Part shown: in pieces, positions 8,348 to 16,697 of the stretch
How positions within the stretch are numbered: the first letter of the stretch is position 1
How the letters are laid out: the number at the start of each line of letters is the position of its first letter
DNA from: Seohaeicola_A nanhaiensis
GTDB taxonomy: Bacteria; Pseudomonadota; Alphaproteobacteria; Rhodobacterales; Rhodobacteraceae
DNA: 64,000 nt
Direction of reading: 5' to 3'
Assembly: GCF_042654245.1 (NCBI RefSeq)
Contig: NZ_JBHSGI010000009.1
Location: forward strand, 425,940 to 489,939
Notes under the pieces: model-generated
The model's database searches: none
The model's input: only the letters and a program-made list of their open reading frames with translations
What the model was told of the DNA's origin: nothing
Made by a program: the position numbers and the translations under genes

Positions 8348-9106
8348 TCAGCCGATCCGGAAGTTCTCGCCCAGATAAACGCGGCGTACGTTCTCGTTCT
8401 CGACCACCTCGGCCGGCGTGCCGGACATCAGGACCTGTCCGTCGTGCAGGATATAGGCGCGGTCGACGATCTCGAGCGTCTCGCGCACGTTGTGGTCGGT
8501 GATCAGAACGCCGATGCCGCGCTTCTTGAGGTCCGCGACAAGGTGCCGGATCTCGCTCACCGAAATTGGGTCGACCCCGGCGAAGGGTTCGTCCAGCAGG
8601 AGGTATTTCGGCTCGGCCGCCAGGCAGCGCGCGATTTCGACACGGCGCCGTTCACCGCCCGAAAGGGCCAGGGCCGGGGCGCGGCGCAGGTGTTCGATGG
8701 AGAAGTCGGACAGCAGTTCTTCCAGACGCTCGCGCCGCTTGTGCGGATCGTCATGGGCGATGTCGAGCACGGCAAGGATGTTGTCCTCGACGCTGAGCCC
8801 GCGGAAGATCGACATTTCCTGCGGCAGATAGCCGATGCCCAGGCGGGCGCGGCGGTACATCGGCAGGGTGGTCACGGTCTGCCCATCGATGGCAACAGTG
8901 CCGGCCTCGGGAAAGACGAGCCCCGCGATGGCGTAGAAGGTGGTGGTCTTACCCGATCCGTTGGGCCCGAGAAGGGCAACCACCTCGCCCCGATGCAGGG
9001 TCATGGTGACATCCCGGATCACCATGCGGCGCCGGAAGGATTTGCGCAGATGCGAGATCACAAGCCCAGACGTGCCGTCTGTGACAGACAGTTCCGGGCG
9101 GGTCAT
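8348..9106 (-). CDS. lptB: LPS export ABC transporter ATP-binding protein LptB
   Basis: A 252-residue ABC ATPase that powers LPS extraction from the inner membrane as part of LptB2FG. Walker A is GPNGSGKTT at 47-55; the signature LSGGERRRVEIARCL and Walker B YLLLDEPFAGVDP follow, with H-loop ITDHNVRETL. LptB-specific features are GIGYLPQEMSIFRGLSVEDN and the C-terminal VRRVYLGENFR. ATG 9106 overlaps the lptA stop as TGATG, implying translational coupling. It is the last of three consecutive lpt genes. Confidence 0.96.
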   Translation of the reverse strand: MTRPELSVTDGTSGLVISHLRKSFRRRMVIRDVTMTLHRGEVVALLGPNGSGKTTTFYAIAGLVFPEAGTVAIDGQTVTTLPMYRRARLGIGYLPQEMSIFRGLSVEDNILAVLDIAHDDPHKRRERLEELLSDFSIEHLRRAPALALSGGERRRVEIARCLAAEPKYLLLDEPFAGVDPISVSEIRHLVADLKKRGIGVLITDHNVRETLEIVDRAYILHDGQVLMSGTPAEVVENENVRRVYLGENFRIG

Positions 9107-9591
9107 CAGTTGCCCTTCGGATTCAGCACGGTCTTGACGCGGCCATTCATCTGCGCGGCGCCGGTGGTCAGGTTGACGGTCATCCGCTCGGACGTGAGGG
9201 CATTGTTGCCCTGGGTCAGCAGCACATTGCCCGTCATCACCACGACGCCGGTTTCGATGCTGTAGTCGGCCCGGTCGGCCTCGGCCGCGTCGGGACCGCT
9301 GACGAGCACGACGTCGCCCGTGGCTTCGACCTGGGCGATACCGCCGCCATCCTTTTTGTAGATGACCAGCACCTGCTGTGCGGTCAGCTTCATCTCGCCC
9401 TGACCGACCAGCACGTTGCCCTTGAACAGCGCCGAGCCGTCGGCCTGGTTGACGTCGAGCGTGTCGGCCGTGACTTCCACCGGAAGGCTGGTGTCTGCCT
9501 TGACCGCACCAAAGGCGACATTTGTGGTTTGGGCTTGCACAGCCGGAGCGGCAAGCAAAAGGCAAACGGCCAGGTTCCGGACAGTCAGCAC
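9106..9591 (-). CDS. lptA: Periplasmic LPS transport protein LptA (OstA-like)
   Basis: A 161-residue periplasmic bridge protein carrying LPS between LptC and LptD. It has a signal peptide (LAVCLLLAAPAVQAQ) and an OstA beta-jellyroll pattern (LPVEVTADTLDVNQADGSAL, FKGNVLVGQGEMKL, MTGNVLLTQGNNAL). Start is taken as GTG 9591, two bases after the lptC stop, with GGAAG just upstream; no in-frame ATG gives a full signal peptide. Its stop overlaps the lptB start. Confidence 0.92.
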   Translation of the reverse strand: MLTVRNLAVCLLLAAPAVQAQTTNVAFGAVKADTSLPVEVTADTLDVNQADGSALFKGNVLVGQGEMKLTAQQVLVIYKKDGGGIAQVEATGDVVLVSGPDAAEADRADYSIETGVVVMTGNVLLTQGNNALTSERMTVNLTTGAAQMNGRVKTVLNPKGN

Positions 9592-9593
9592 GA

Positions 9594-10193
9594 TTAATCT
9601 TCCGTTATTTTGGGCTGATATACCAGCTTGACGCCCTGCTTGAAAAGCAAATGCACGGGCTCGCCCTCGCTTTTCGCGCCAAATTCCATCTGTCCTGCGT
9701 CCAGCGTGCCGAATGGGCCGTTTCCTGCCACCGGGCCGGGGGCGCTGCCGGCGGCGCCTCGCAGCGAGCTGTTGAGCACCTCGGTGCGAAGGGAGAACCC
9801 GTTGGAGGTTTCGAAAAGGACATTGCCGGTGAAGGTGGCCATGTCTTCCTCGACGTCCAGCCGAGCGATATCGGCGTCGAGCGTCATGATGTCGCCGTCG
9901 GTGCGCGTCATCTTGGCGTGCACCACTTCGGCCACGGCCGGGGCGCCGTTGCTGCCGGGGCGGGCGAATTTCGCGCGCACCGTTATGGCGTCTCCGTTTT
10001 CGGCGGCGCCCGAGTAGAAGGGCGCGGTGATCTGCTGGTTGCGCATCCGGTCGGCGACCTCGTTCTCGGCGAAGGGAATCTTCGCCTCGAGGTTCACGCC
10101 GCGCGAGATGAGGAATAGCGTCGCCAGGATCGCCAGAGCGAGCAGCGGCAGCAGCACCTTGAAGAAGGCCACCATGCGGGAATACCGGTCCAT
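9594..10193 (-). CDS. lptC: LPS export protein LptC
   Basis: A 199-residue bitopic inner-membrane protein. A single membrane segment (MVAFFKVLLPLLALAILATL) lies near residues 7-30, followed by a periplasmic LptC/OstA-type beta domain with DIMTLDADIARLDV and TFTGNVLFETSNGFSLRTE. It docks onto LptB2FG and hands LPS to LptA. It starts at ATG 10193, 14 bases after kdsD, and its stop is two bases before the lptA GTG. Confidence 0.92.
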   Translation of the reverse strand: MDRYSRMVAFFKVLLPLLALAILATLFLISRGVNLEAKIPFAENEVADRMRNQQITAPFYSGAAENGDAITVRAKFARPGSNGAPAVAEVVHAKMTRTDGDIMTLDADIARLDVEEDMATFTGNVLFETSNGFSLRTEVLNSSLRGAAGSAPGPVAGNGPFGTLDAGQMEFGAKSEGEPVHLLFKQGVKLVYQPKITED

Positions 10194-10207
10194 CCCGCTC
10201 TCCTGTC

Positions 10208-11170
10208 TCAGCCCAGCCCGACGCGCAGGCAGTCGTGGATGTGCAAAAGACCAAGAGCCGGGCCCGGCCCCTCGGTCACAAAAAGCGAGGTGATCTGCGC
10301 CTTGTTCATGATCGCCGCGCCGGCTTCGGCCAGCGCGTCCGGGGGGATTGTCTTGGGATTGCGCGTCATCACCTCGCCCGCCGTGTGGTCGAGCAGCCCT
10401 GCGACCTGCCGGCGGATGTCGCCGTCGGTGATGATGCCGGCAAGGTGGCCCCGCGCGTCGGTGACACCGGTCATGCCAAAGCTGCCCCGGCTCATCGCCG
10501 CCAAGGCCTCGGCCATCGGTGTCGACTCGGTGACCATCGGCACTTCGGTGATCGTGTGCATCAGGTCGCGGACCTTGGTCAGCTGTGCCCCGAGTTTGCC
10601 GCCGGGGTGGAAGTCGCGGAAGTGCTCGGCCCTGAAATCGCGATAGCGCATCAGCGCCACCGCCAGCGCATCCCCCATGGCCAGGGTCAGCGTGGTCGAG
10701 ATCGTAGGCACGATGCCATAGCCGCAGGCCTCGCCCAGGTTCGGGATCAGCAGGTGGGCGTCGGCGGCCTTCATCAGCGAGCTCTCGGGTCGGCTGGACA
10801 GACCGATCAGCGGGATGCCGAAGCGGCGGGTATAGGCGACCAGGTTCGCCAGCTCCGGTGCCTCGCCCGAGTTCGAGATCGCGAGCACCACGTCGCCCTT
10901 TGCCACCATGCCGAGATCGCCATGGCTGGCCTCGGCCGGGTGCACGAAATGTGCCGGTGTGCCCGTGCTGGCCAGAGTCGCGGCGATCTTGCGCCCGATG
11001 TGGCCGGATTTGCCGATGCCGCTGACGATGATTCGGCCGGTGGCCGAGAGCATCAGCCGAAGCGTTTCGGCGAAGCGCTCGTCCAGACCCTCGGCCAGCA
11101 CGTCGAGCGCGCGCGCCTCATCGGCGATGACCTGGCGCGCCGTGGCGAGGAATGTTTCGGACTGGCTCAT
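10208..11170 (-). CDS. kdsD: Arabinose-5-phosphate isomerase (KdsD/KpsF family)
   Basis: A 320-residue sugar-phosphate isomerase converting ribulose-5-phosphate to arabinose-5-phosphate, the first step to Kdo. An N-terminal SIS domain (about 35-180) has SGIGKSGHIGRKIAATLAST and HPAEASHGDLGM; two CBS domains (about 205-320) carry DARGHLAGIITDGDIRR. Length matches E. coli KdsD (328). ATG 11170 overlaps the rnd stop by four bases (ATGA). The link to kdsB and the lpt genes is functionally coherent. Confidence 0.94.
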   Translation of the reverse strand: MSQSETFLATARQVIADEARALDVLAEGLDERFAETLRLMLSATGRIIVSGIGKSGHIGRKIAATLASTGTPAHFVHPAEASHGDLGMVAKGDVVLAISNSGEAPELANLVAYTRRFGIPLIGLSSRPESSLMKAADAHLLIPNLGEACGYGIVPTISTTLTLAMGDALAVALMRYRDFRAEHFRDFHPGGKLGAQLTKVRDLMHTITEVPMVTESTPMAEALAAMSRGSFGMTGVTDARGHLAGIITDGDIRRQVAGLLDHTAGEVMTRNPKTIPPDALAEAGAAIMNKAQITSLFVTEGPGPALGLLHIHDCLRVGLG

Positions 11171-11781
11171 GAGTGGGCGAATATGTCGATTTCGGGCCAG
11201 CCTTCCAGATCGAGCAAGGCCCGGGTCGGCAGGAAATCGAAACAGGCCTGCGCCAGTTCGGTGCGCCCCTCACGCGCGAGCAAGACGTCCAGTGCGTCGC
11301 GCAGCCGGTGCAGGTGCAGCACGTCCGAGGCGGCATATTCGAGCTGGGCCGCCGTGAGACTCGGGGCACCCCAGTCGCTTTGCTGCTGTTGCTTCGAGAT
11401 GTCGAGGCCAAGCAGTTCCTGCGTCAGGTTCTTCAGGCCGTGGCGGTCGGTGAAGGTGCGCACCAGACGGCTGGCGATCTTGGTGCAGTAGACCGGGGCC
11501 GCCAGCGCGCCGAAAGCGTGATGCATCGCCGCGATATCGAAGCGCCCGAAGTGAAACAGCTTGAGCACCTCGGGATCCGTCAGCATCCGCGCCAGATTGG
11601 GCGCGGCGGTCTGGCCGCGCTCTACCTGGATGATATGCGCGTTGCCGTCACCGCCGGACATCTGGATCACGCACAGCCGGTCGCGATGCGGATTGAGGCC
11701 CATCGTTTCGCAGTCGATGGCCACGATCGGTCCCAGATCCAGACCGTCCGGCAGATCGTTCTTGTAGAGGTGATTCGCCAC
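11167..11781 (-). CDS. rnd: Ribonuclease D-like 3'-5' exonuclease
   Basis: A 204-residue DEDDy exonuclease for RNA 3' ends. Exo I is VAIDCETMGL, Exo II is HFGRFDIAAM and Exo III is LEYAASDVLHL with the Tyr-x3-Asp pair. It lacks the HRDC domains of E. coli RNase D (375 residues), as is usual for the alphaproteobacterial short form. Start is taken as GTG 11781 (MANHLYKNDLP) with AAGGGAAG upstream; an upstream ATG at 11871 adds a low-complexity tail. It is the first gene of the minus-strand operon and is divergent from the chemoreceptor gene. Confidence 0.85.
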   Translation of the reverse strand: MANHLYKNDLPDGLDLGPIVAIDCETMGLNPHRDRLCVIQMSGGDGNAHIIQVERGQTAAPNLARMLTDPEVLKLFHFGRFDIAAMHHAFGALAAPVYCTKIASRLVRTFTDRHGLKNLTQELLGLDISKQQQQSDWGAPSLTAAQLEYAASDVLHLHRLRDALDVLLAREGRTELAQACFDFLPTRALLDLEGWPEIDIFAHS

Positions 11782-11963
11782 GCGCGCGCTTCCCTTTGGT
11801 GCCGCGAGAGGCGGCCTTTGGGCGGAAATAGGCGCTTTGCAGGACAAACTCAACCGCCGCATCGGCGGCATCGGGCCGGGTTTACCGGAGCGAAAGGAGT
11901 TTCGCTTAGCAGAGGACGGATGTGTTTCGGTCCATCGAAACCGAACTGCGCGGAGAAATTCTG

Positions 11964-14951
11964 ATGAACCCGATGTCCCGAATGAAGATCGCGGTAAAGC
12001 TGCCCCTGATCATGATCGCAATGACTTTGGCGACGGTCCTCGCCACAGCCCTGTTCGGATTCCGAGAGGCGGCACGAGACATGCGCGGACAGACTGTGGA
12101 ACAGCTGAAGATGCTCGCTTCGGCCCGCGCCGATGTGGCGGAGATCCTGCACGACAGCTTCGTTTCGGAACTGCGGATGCAGGCAGGCGGTCAGTTGGCG
12201 CTGGGCGCAATGCGGTCTTTACAGATGGGGTACGCCAGCTTGACCAACGCGCCCGCGGTGCTGGTACAGACCTATGTGACCGGCAATCCGAACGCAGAAA
12301 GCGGACGGGAACGGTTCATCGGGCCAGAAAACGGCAACGATTTCGATGTCGCGCACCGGCGCTACCATGGGATCCTGGACGACCTGCGAAACACGCTTCA
12401 ACTCTACGATATCTTCCTGATCGATGTGGACGGCAACGTGATCTACTCGGTCTACAAGGAAGCGGACTTTGCGCAGAACGTCCTGAGCAGTCCGCTGAGC
12501 GACACCGGCCTGGGCAAGGTCTTTCGCGCCGCGGTGACGCTCCGGCCCGGCGACGATCCGGCGGAGGTCGATTTCAGCAAATATGCACCCAGCGGCAACC
12601 GACCCTCTGCTTTCCTGGGCAGTCCGGTCTATGACGAGACTGGGGCGATGCTGGGCGTGATGGTCTATCAGGTCTCTGCCGCCGCGATGGAGCAGGCCGT
12701 CAGCGATGTTCAGGGCATCGGCGAGCAGGGCACCGTCTATATGGTCGGCAGCGACCAACTGCTGCGCGCAGAGGCGCGGGACGACATCGCCGGGGCCGTG
12801 CTGAGCCAGCGCATCGACAACCCTGCGGTGGCTGGTGCGCTGGACGGGCAGTCCGCGACATATGAGTATACGGGCTCTGGCGGATATCCCGTGATGGCCC
12901 ATTCCCAGCCCGTCGCGCTCTTCGGGTCGACCTGGGCGCTTGTTGCAGAGGGTGCGAGGGACGAGCTTTTGGCCGCCACGGCCACGATGAAGCGGCATTT
13001 CCTGATCATTGCGGTCGTCACATGCATCGTGGCAACCGGGTTCTCGATCGTCCTCGCCCGTTCGATTTCTGCGCCTCTGGCCCGCGTCAGCGGAGCCATG
13101 GGTCATATTGCCGAAGGCCATTATGATACCCATGTTCCCGAGACGACCCGCGGGGACGAGATCGGCGGGATGTCACGCCAGCTGGATGCTTTCCGCAACG
13201 CCTTGGATGAGGCCGATGCAATTGGCCGTGAGGCCGCCTTCAAGAGCGCCGGCTTCGAAAATGCCTCTTCGGCGATGCTGATGGTCGATTCGGATTTCAA
13301 CGTGACATTCCTGAATACGGCAATGATCAAGCTTTTCGACGAGAAGGCAGAGGATTTCCGAAAACTTACCGGGGGTCTCGGCGCCCGCGAGCTGATCGGG
13401 ATCAACATGGACCGGTTCCATGCGCTGCCGGACCGCGTTCGTCAGGTCGTCACCCGGCCGGGTGCCCTGCCGATGCGGACGGTGGTCAAGATCGGGACAA
13501 CCTTCTTCTCGCTGATGATCTCGGCGGTGCATGACAGGTCGGGCAAACAGGCCGGTATGGTCATCGAGTGGAAGAACGAAACCAAGTCGCTGCGCGATTC
13601 GACGATCATCGCCGCGCTCGACACGAATTCCGTCCGCATCGAAGTCCGGCAGGATGGCCGCCTTGGCTGGGTCAACAGCTTTGTGTGCCGTCGCACGGGC
13701 CGCAAGGTCGAAGAGTTGCTGAACCTGGATGCCGACAGCCTGATAACATTGCGCCCCAACGGAAACGAAAGGATGCGCAAGGTCTCTGACATCGTGCGCA
13801 GCCGCGAGACGGTTTCATGCGAGGCCGTGTTCAGGCTGAACAGCCTGGAAATGCGGATCGATGCCACACTCTCGCCCATGGACGACCCGCAGGGCAAACC
13901 CGCCGGTCTGGTCCTGGTCGGCAACGATGTGACCGAGGAGCGTTCGACGCTCGAAGCGGCCAATGCGGAACGAGCCCGCACGGAGCGCGAACAGGCACAG
14001 GTGGTTGAAAGCCTGCGTCAGGGCCTGACCCGACTGTCCGAAGGCGACCTGACCACCCGGATCGAGACGGAATTTGCACCGCAATACGAACAGCTGAGAC
14101 AGGATTTCAACGGTGCGACACAGCGCCTCGAGGCCGCGATCGGCAGCATCGCCGAGAGCGCCGGCGCCATCCGGTCGGATACCAGCGGCATCAGTTCCGC
14201 CTCGCAGTCGCTCTCCAAGAGGACCGAAACGCAGGCGGCTACCCTTGAGGAGACCGCGGCTGCGCTCGACAATCTTACGGGTTCCGTGCGCACCGCGGCC
14301 GAGGGTGCGACGAACGCCGCTCTCATGGTGCGCGAGACGCGCAGCAATGTGGAAACCAGCGGCGGTGTCGTGCATGAGGCCGTCGGGGCCATGGGGGAAA
14401 TCGAGAAGTTTTCCAACGAGATTTCCAGCATCAGCGGGGTCATCGACGAAATCGCCTTCCAGACCAACCTGCTGGCGCTCAATGCCGGGGTCGAGGCCGC
14501 CCGCGCAGGTGAAGCCGGCCGAGGTTTCGCCGTGGTGGCCTCGGAAGTTCGGGCGCTTGCCCGGAGGTCATCCGACGCAGCCCGCGAGATCAACTCGTTG
14601 ATCTCCTCCAGCGGCACCCAGATCAAGCGCGGCGTCACCCTCGTGAGCAAGGCGGGCGAAGTGCTGACGAAGATGCTGGAGTCGGTTTCCAACATTTCCG
14701 GCAGCGTGGAGAGCATCGCGCAAAGCGCAACCGATCAGAGCCGGGGTCTGCAGGAGATCAATTCGGCAGTGAACCAGTTGGATCGCGTCACCCAGCAGAA
14801 CGCGGCAATGTTTGAACAGACCACCGCGGCCAGCCTGGCGCTCGCGGAAGAGGCAGAAGCGCTGACCCGCGCGATGAGCCAGTTCACCACGGCCCAGACC
14901 CGCGCAACGTCAGCGCAGGCCGCTGCCGCGCCGATGCGCGCGGCTAGCTGA
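11964..14951 (+). CDS. Methyl-accepting chemotaxis protein with periplasmic sensor and PAS-like domains
   Basis: A 995-residue transmembrane chemoreceptor. TM1 is about 8-33, a large periplasmic Cache-like sensor spans about 34-340, TM2 is about 344-366, followed by HAMP (about 366-420), one or two PAS-like domains (about 430-660) and a signalling coiled coil. The conserved hairpin tip, IDEIAFQTNLLALNAGVEAA and following, is near residue 830. No CheR-tethering pentapeptide is seen at the C-terminus. ATG 11964 has GGAGA upstream; GTG 11922 is the alternative. No che gene lies nearby, so it is an orphan receptor with unknown ligand. Confidence 0.9.
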   Translation: MNPMSRMKIAVKLPLIMIAMTLATVLATALFGFREAARDMRGQTVEQLKMLASARADVAEILHDSFVSELRMQAGGQLALGAMRSLQMGYASLTNAPAVLVQTYVTGNPNAESGRERFIGPENGNDFDVAHRRYHGILDDLRNTLQLYDIFLIDVDGNVIYSVYKEADFAQNVLSSPLSDTGLGKVFRAAVTLRPGDDPAEVDFSKYAPSGNRPSAFLGSPVYDETGAMLGVMVYQVSAAAMEQAVSDVQGIGEQGTVYMVGSDQLLRAEARDDIAGAVLSQRIDNPAVAGALDGQSATYEYTGSGGYPVMAHSQPVALFGSTWALVAEGARDELLAATATMKRHFLIIAVVTCIVATGFSIVLARSISAPLARVSGAMGHIAEGHYDTHVPETTRGDEIGGMSRQLDAFRNALDEADAIGREAAFKSAGFENASSAMLMVDSDFNVTFLNTAMIKLFDEKAEDFRKLTGGLGARELIGINMDRFHALPDRVRQVVTRPGALPMRTVVKIGTTFFSLMISAVHDRSGKQAGMVIEWKNETKSLRDSTIIAALDTNSVRIEVRQDGRLGWVNSFVCRRTGRKVEELLNLDADSLITLRPNGNERMRKVSDIVRSRETVSCEAVFRLNSLEMRIDATLSPMDDPQGKPAGLVLVGNDVTEERSTLEAANAERARTEREQAQVVESLRQGLTRLSEGDLTTRIETEFAPQYEQLRQDFNGATQRLEAAIGSIAESAGAIRSDTSGISSASQSLSKRTETQAATLEETAAALDNLTGSVRTAAEGATNAALMVRETRSNVETSGGVVHEAVGAMGEIEKFSNEISSISGVIDEIAFQTNLLALNAGVEAARAGEAGRGFAVVASEVRALARRSSDAAREINSLISSSGTQIKRGVTLVSKAGEVLTKMLESVSNISGSVESIAQSATDQSRGLQEINSAVNQLDRVTQQNAAMFEQTTAASLALAEEAEALTRAMSQFTTAQTRATSAQAAAAPMRAAS

Positions 14952-15114
14952 TCACCTTGACGGAATGACGGGCACGGATGCACGGGGGTCTTTTGCCCGG
15001 TCTGATTCCGACGCGGGCATTGATCTCGAAGTGCGGCCAGTGGAGACTGCAGGAGTCCGCATCCGGCCGTCTAACACGGCGGAGAGGGCGGGCTGAGCCT
15101 GAACGGAGTTCCGA

Positions 15115-16674
15115 TTGACCCTGTTGCGCGTCTGTATCGTGTTTCTGCTTATCTGTCTTGGTCAGGTGGGACCGGCTCAGACACGGATGGTCGGGCCGGA
15201 CGATCTGAAACCGTTCGGACTGCCTGGGGTCTGGTTCGATGCCCGGTCCGCGCCCGAGGCGGTTGCCGGCGCCGGGGCCTTTGGTCCGGGGGCAAAGCGG
15301 ATGGCGGGAGGGACTCAGCTGAGCAGCCTGATTGCTCGGGGCAAGGCACAGGGGTTTTCAGGGCTGATCTACGAAAACCGGGACCGCGGCCATTCCACCC
15401 TGCCACAAGAGCTGTTTCCGGGACTTGTACATCTGCAATACGACGCCGAACTGATCCGTCAAAAGGCCGATTACGGGCTGGCCGCCCGCACCGTGATCGC
15501 AGCTCCGCTGGTTGGCAATTCCTCGACCGCGCTGACCCGCGGCCTCGGCGCGCGCAGCCTTATGCGGCTGGCGATGACAATCCCTCTTGGCCCCGAGACC
15601 GCCTATGCGCAGTATGTTTCGGACAGTCTGTATCTCTATCCCGAACACCGCGACCACGACAGCCGCGATCTATATCCCGCCAACTGGCCCTATATGGTGA
15701 CAAGCCAGGGATCATCGGGATCCGATCAGCCCTTTCTGCGCGCCTTGCTGATGACCCTTGCAGCCTTCAGCGCCGAGACGCGCGCCAAGCTGGTCGAGAC
15801 CCATCAGATCGCCCCCACGCTGCAGATGATCCTGCGGCGCAACATGGCTGGAATCAACAGCGACGCCGACTACCGGAGTGGCCTGGCCCATCCGACCGTC
15901 TTCGATGGAACGGCGCTGCGCCCCGACCGGATGATCGCCCACGCCGCGGCAATGTCGCCCGACACCGTGCCGCCGCGTCTTCGGCTGCGAGTCGAGTCGG
16001 AGGAGTTTCGGACCTCGGCCGGTCTCATGGAACGAAGCGAGCTCTTGTTCACCACGCCGTCCGCGATTGCCCGGCTGTGGCGTGATTATGCCTTTCGCCG
16101 GGAAATGGTGGTGAGCGCGGAGGGCAGTTCCGATGCCAACGGAAAACCGTTGCGGTTTCATTGGGAATTGCTGCGTGGAGACCCGGGCAGGATCCGGATC
16201 GAGCCGCTGGACGACGAGGGCCGCCGCGCGAAGCTGAGCATCGACTGGCACGATGAGTATGCGGTGTCCCGTCCCCGCAGGGATGCGCCGGTTCTTCTGA
16301 CATCGCGCGTGGACATCGGCGTGTTTGCCGACAACGGCACCGCGCAGAGCGCTCCAGGATTTGTTTCGGTCGCCTTTCCCACCCATCAGCGCCGCAGTTA
16401 CGAGATGCGGGAGGGGCATATGCGGCTGACGTCCATCGATTATGACGCCGCCAGCCGCAGCGCCGAGTTTGATCCGCGGCTGTTCTGGTCCGGGGCCTGG
16501 CGCGACGAGATGGATTATGACGATCTGGGCCGGTTGCGCGGCTGGCTGCGCCGTGGCGTGGGGGGCGAAGCGACGGCCTTTGCGGCGGATGGCATGCTGA
16601 GCGATGGGCGCATGGTGCACTATGACGTGGAAAATCCGGCGCTGCCGATGGTCTATACCTGGCACGCGGATTAG
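15115..16674 (+). CDS. Secreted protein of unknown function with a PKD-like C-terminal segment
   Basis: A 519-residue protein I do not recognise. It has a cleavable signal peptide (LLRVCIVFLLICLGQVGPAQ), then MVGPDDLKPFGLPGVWFDAR and a conserved-looking core with GFSGLIYENRDRGH, YVSDSLYLYPEHRDHD and ANWPYMVTSQGSSGSDQPF. Around residues 322-375 the pattern VVSAEGSSDANGKPLRFHW is like PKD-type beta-sandwich domains. Start is TTG 15115 with GGAG eight bases upstream; no in-frame ATG would retain the signal peptide. It converges on the outer-membrane barrel gene. A periplasmic or exported role is inferred; enzymatic activity cannot be excluded. Confidence 0.65.
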   Translation: MTLLRVCIVFLLICLGQVGPAQTRMVGPDDLKPFGLPGVWFDARSAPEAVAGAGAFGPGAKRMAGGTQLSSLIARGKAQGFSGLIYENRDRGHSTLPQELFPGLVHLQYDAELIRQKADYGLAARTVIAAPLVGNSSTALTRGLGARSLMRLAMTIPLGPETAYAQYVSDSLYLYPEHRDHDSRDLYPANWPYMVTSQGSSGSDQPFLRALLMTLAAFSAETRAKLVETHQIAPTLQMILRRNMAGINSDADYRSGLAHPTVFDGTALRPDRMIAHAAAMSPDTVPPRLRLRVESEEFRTSAGLMERSELLFTTPSAIARLWRDYAFRREMVVSAEGSSDANGKPLRFHWELLRGDPGRIRIEPLDDEGRRAKLSIDWHDEYAVSRPRRDAPVLLTSRVDIGVFADNGTAQSAPGFVSVAFPTHQRRSYEMREGHMRLTSIDYDAASRSAEFDPRLFWSGAWRDEMDYDDLGRLRGWLRRGVGGEATAFAADGMLSDGRMVHYDVENPALPMVYTWHAD

Positions 16675-16697
16675 TGGCGCAGCCCGCGTGCGGCGGA

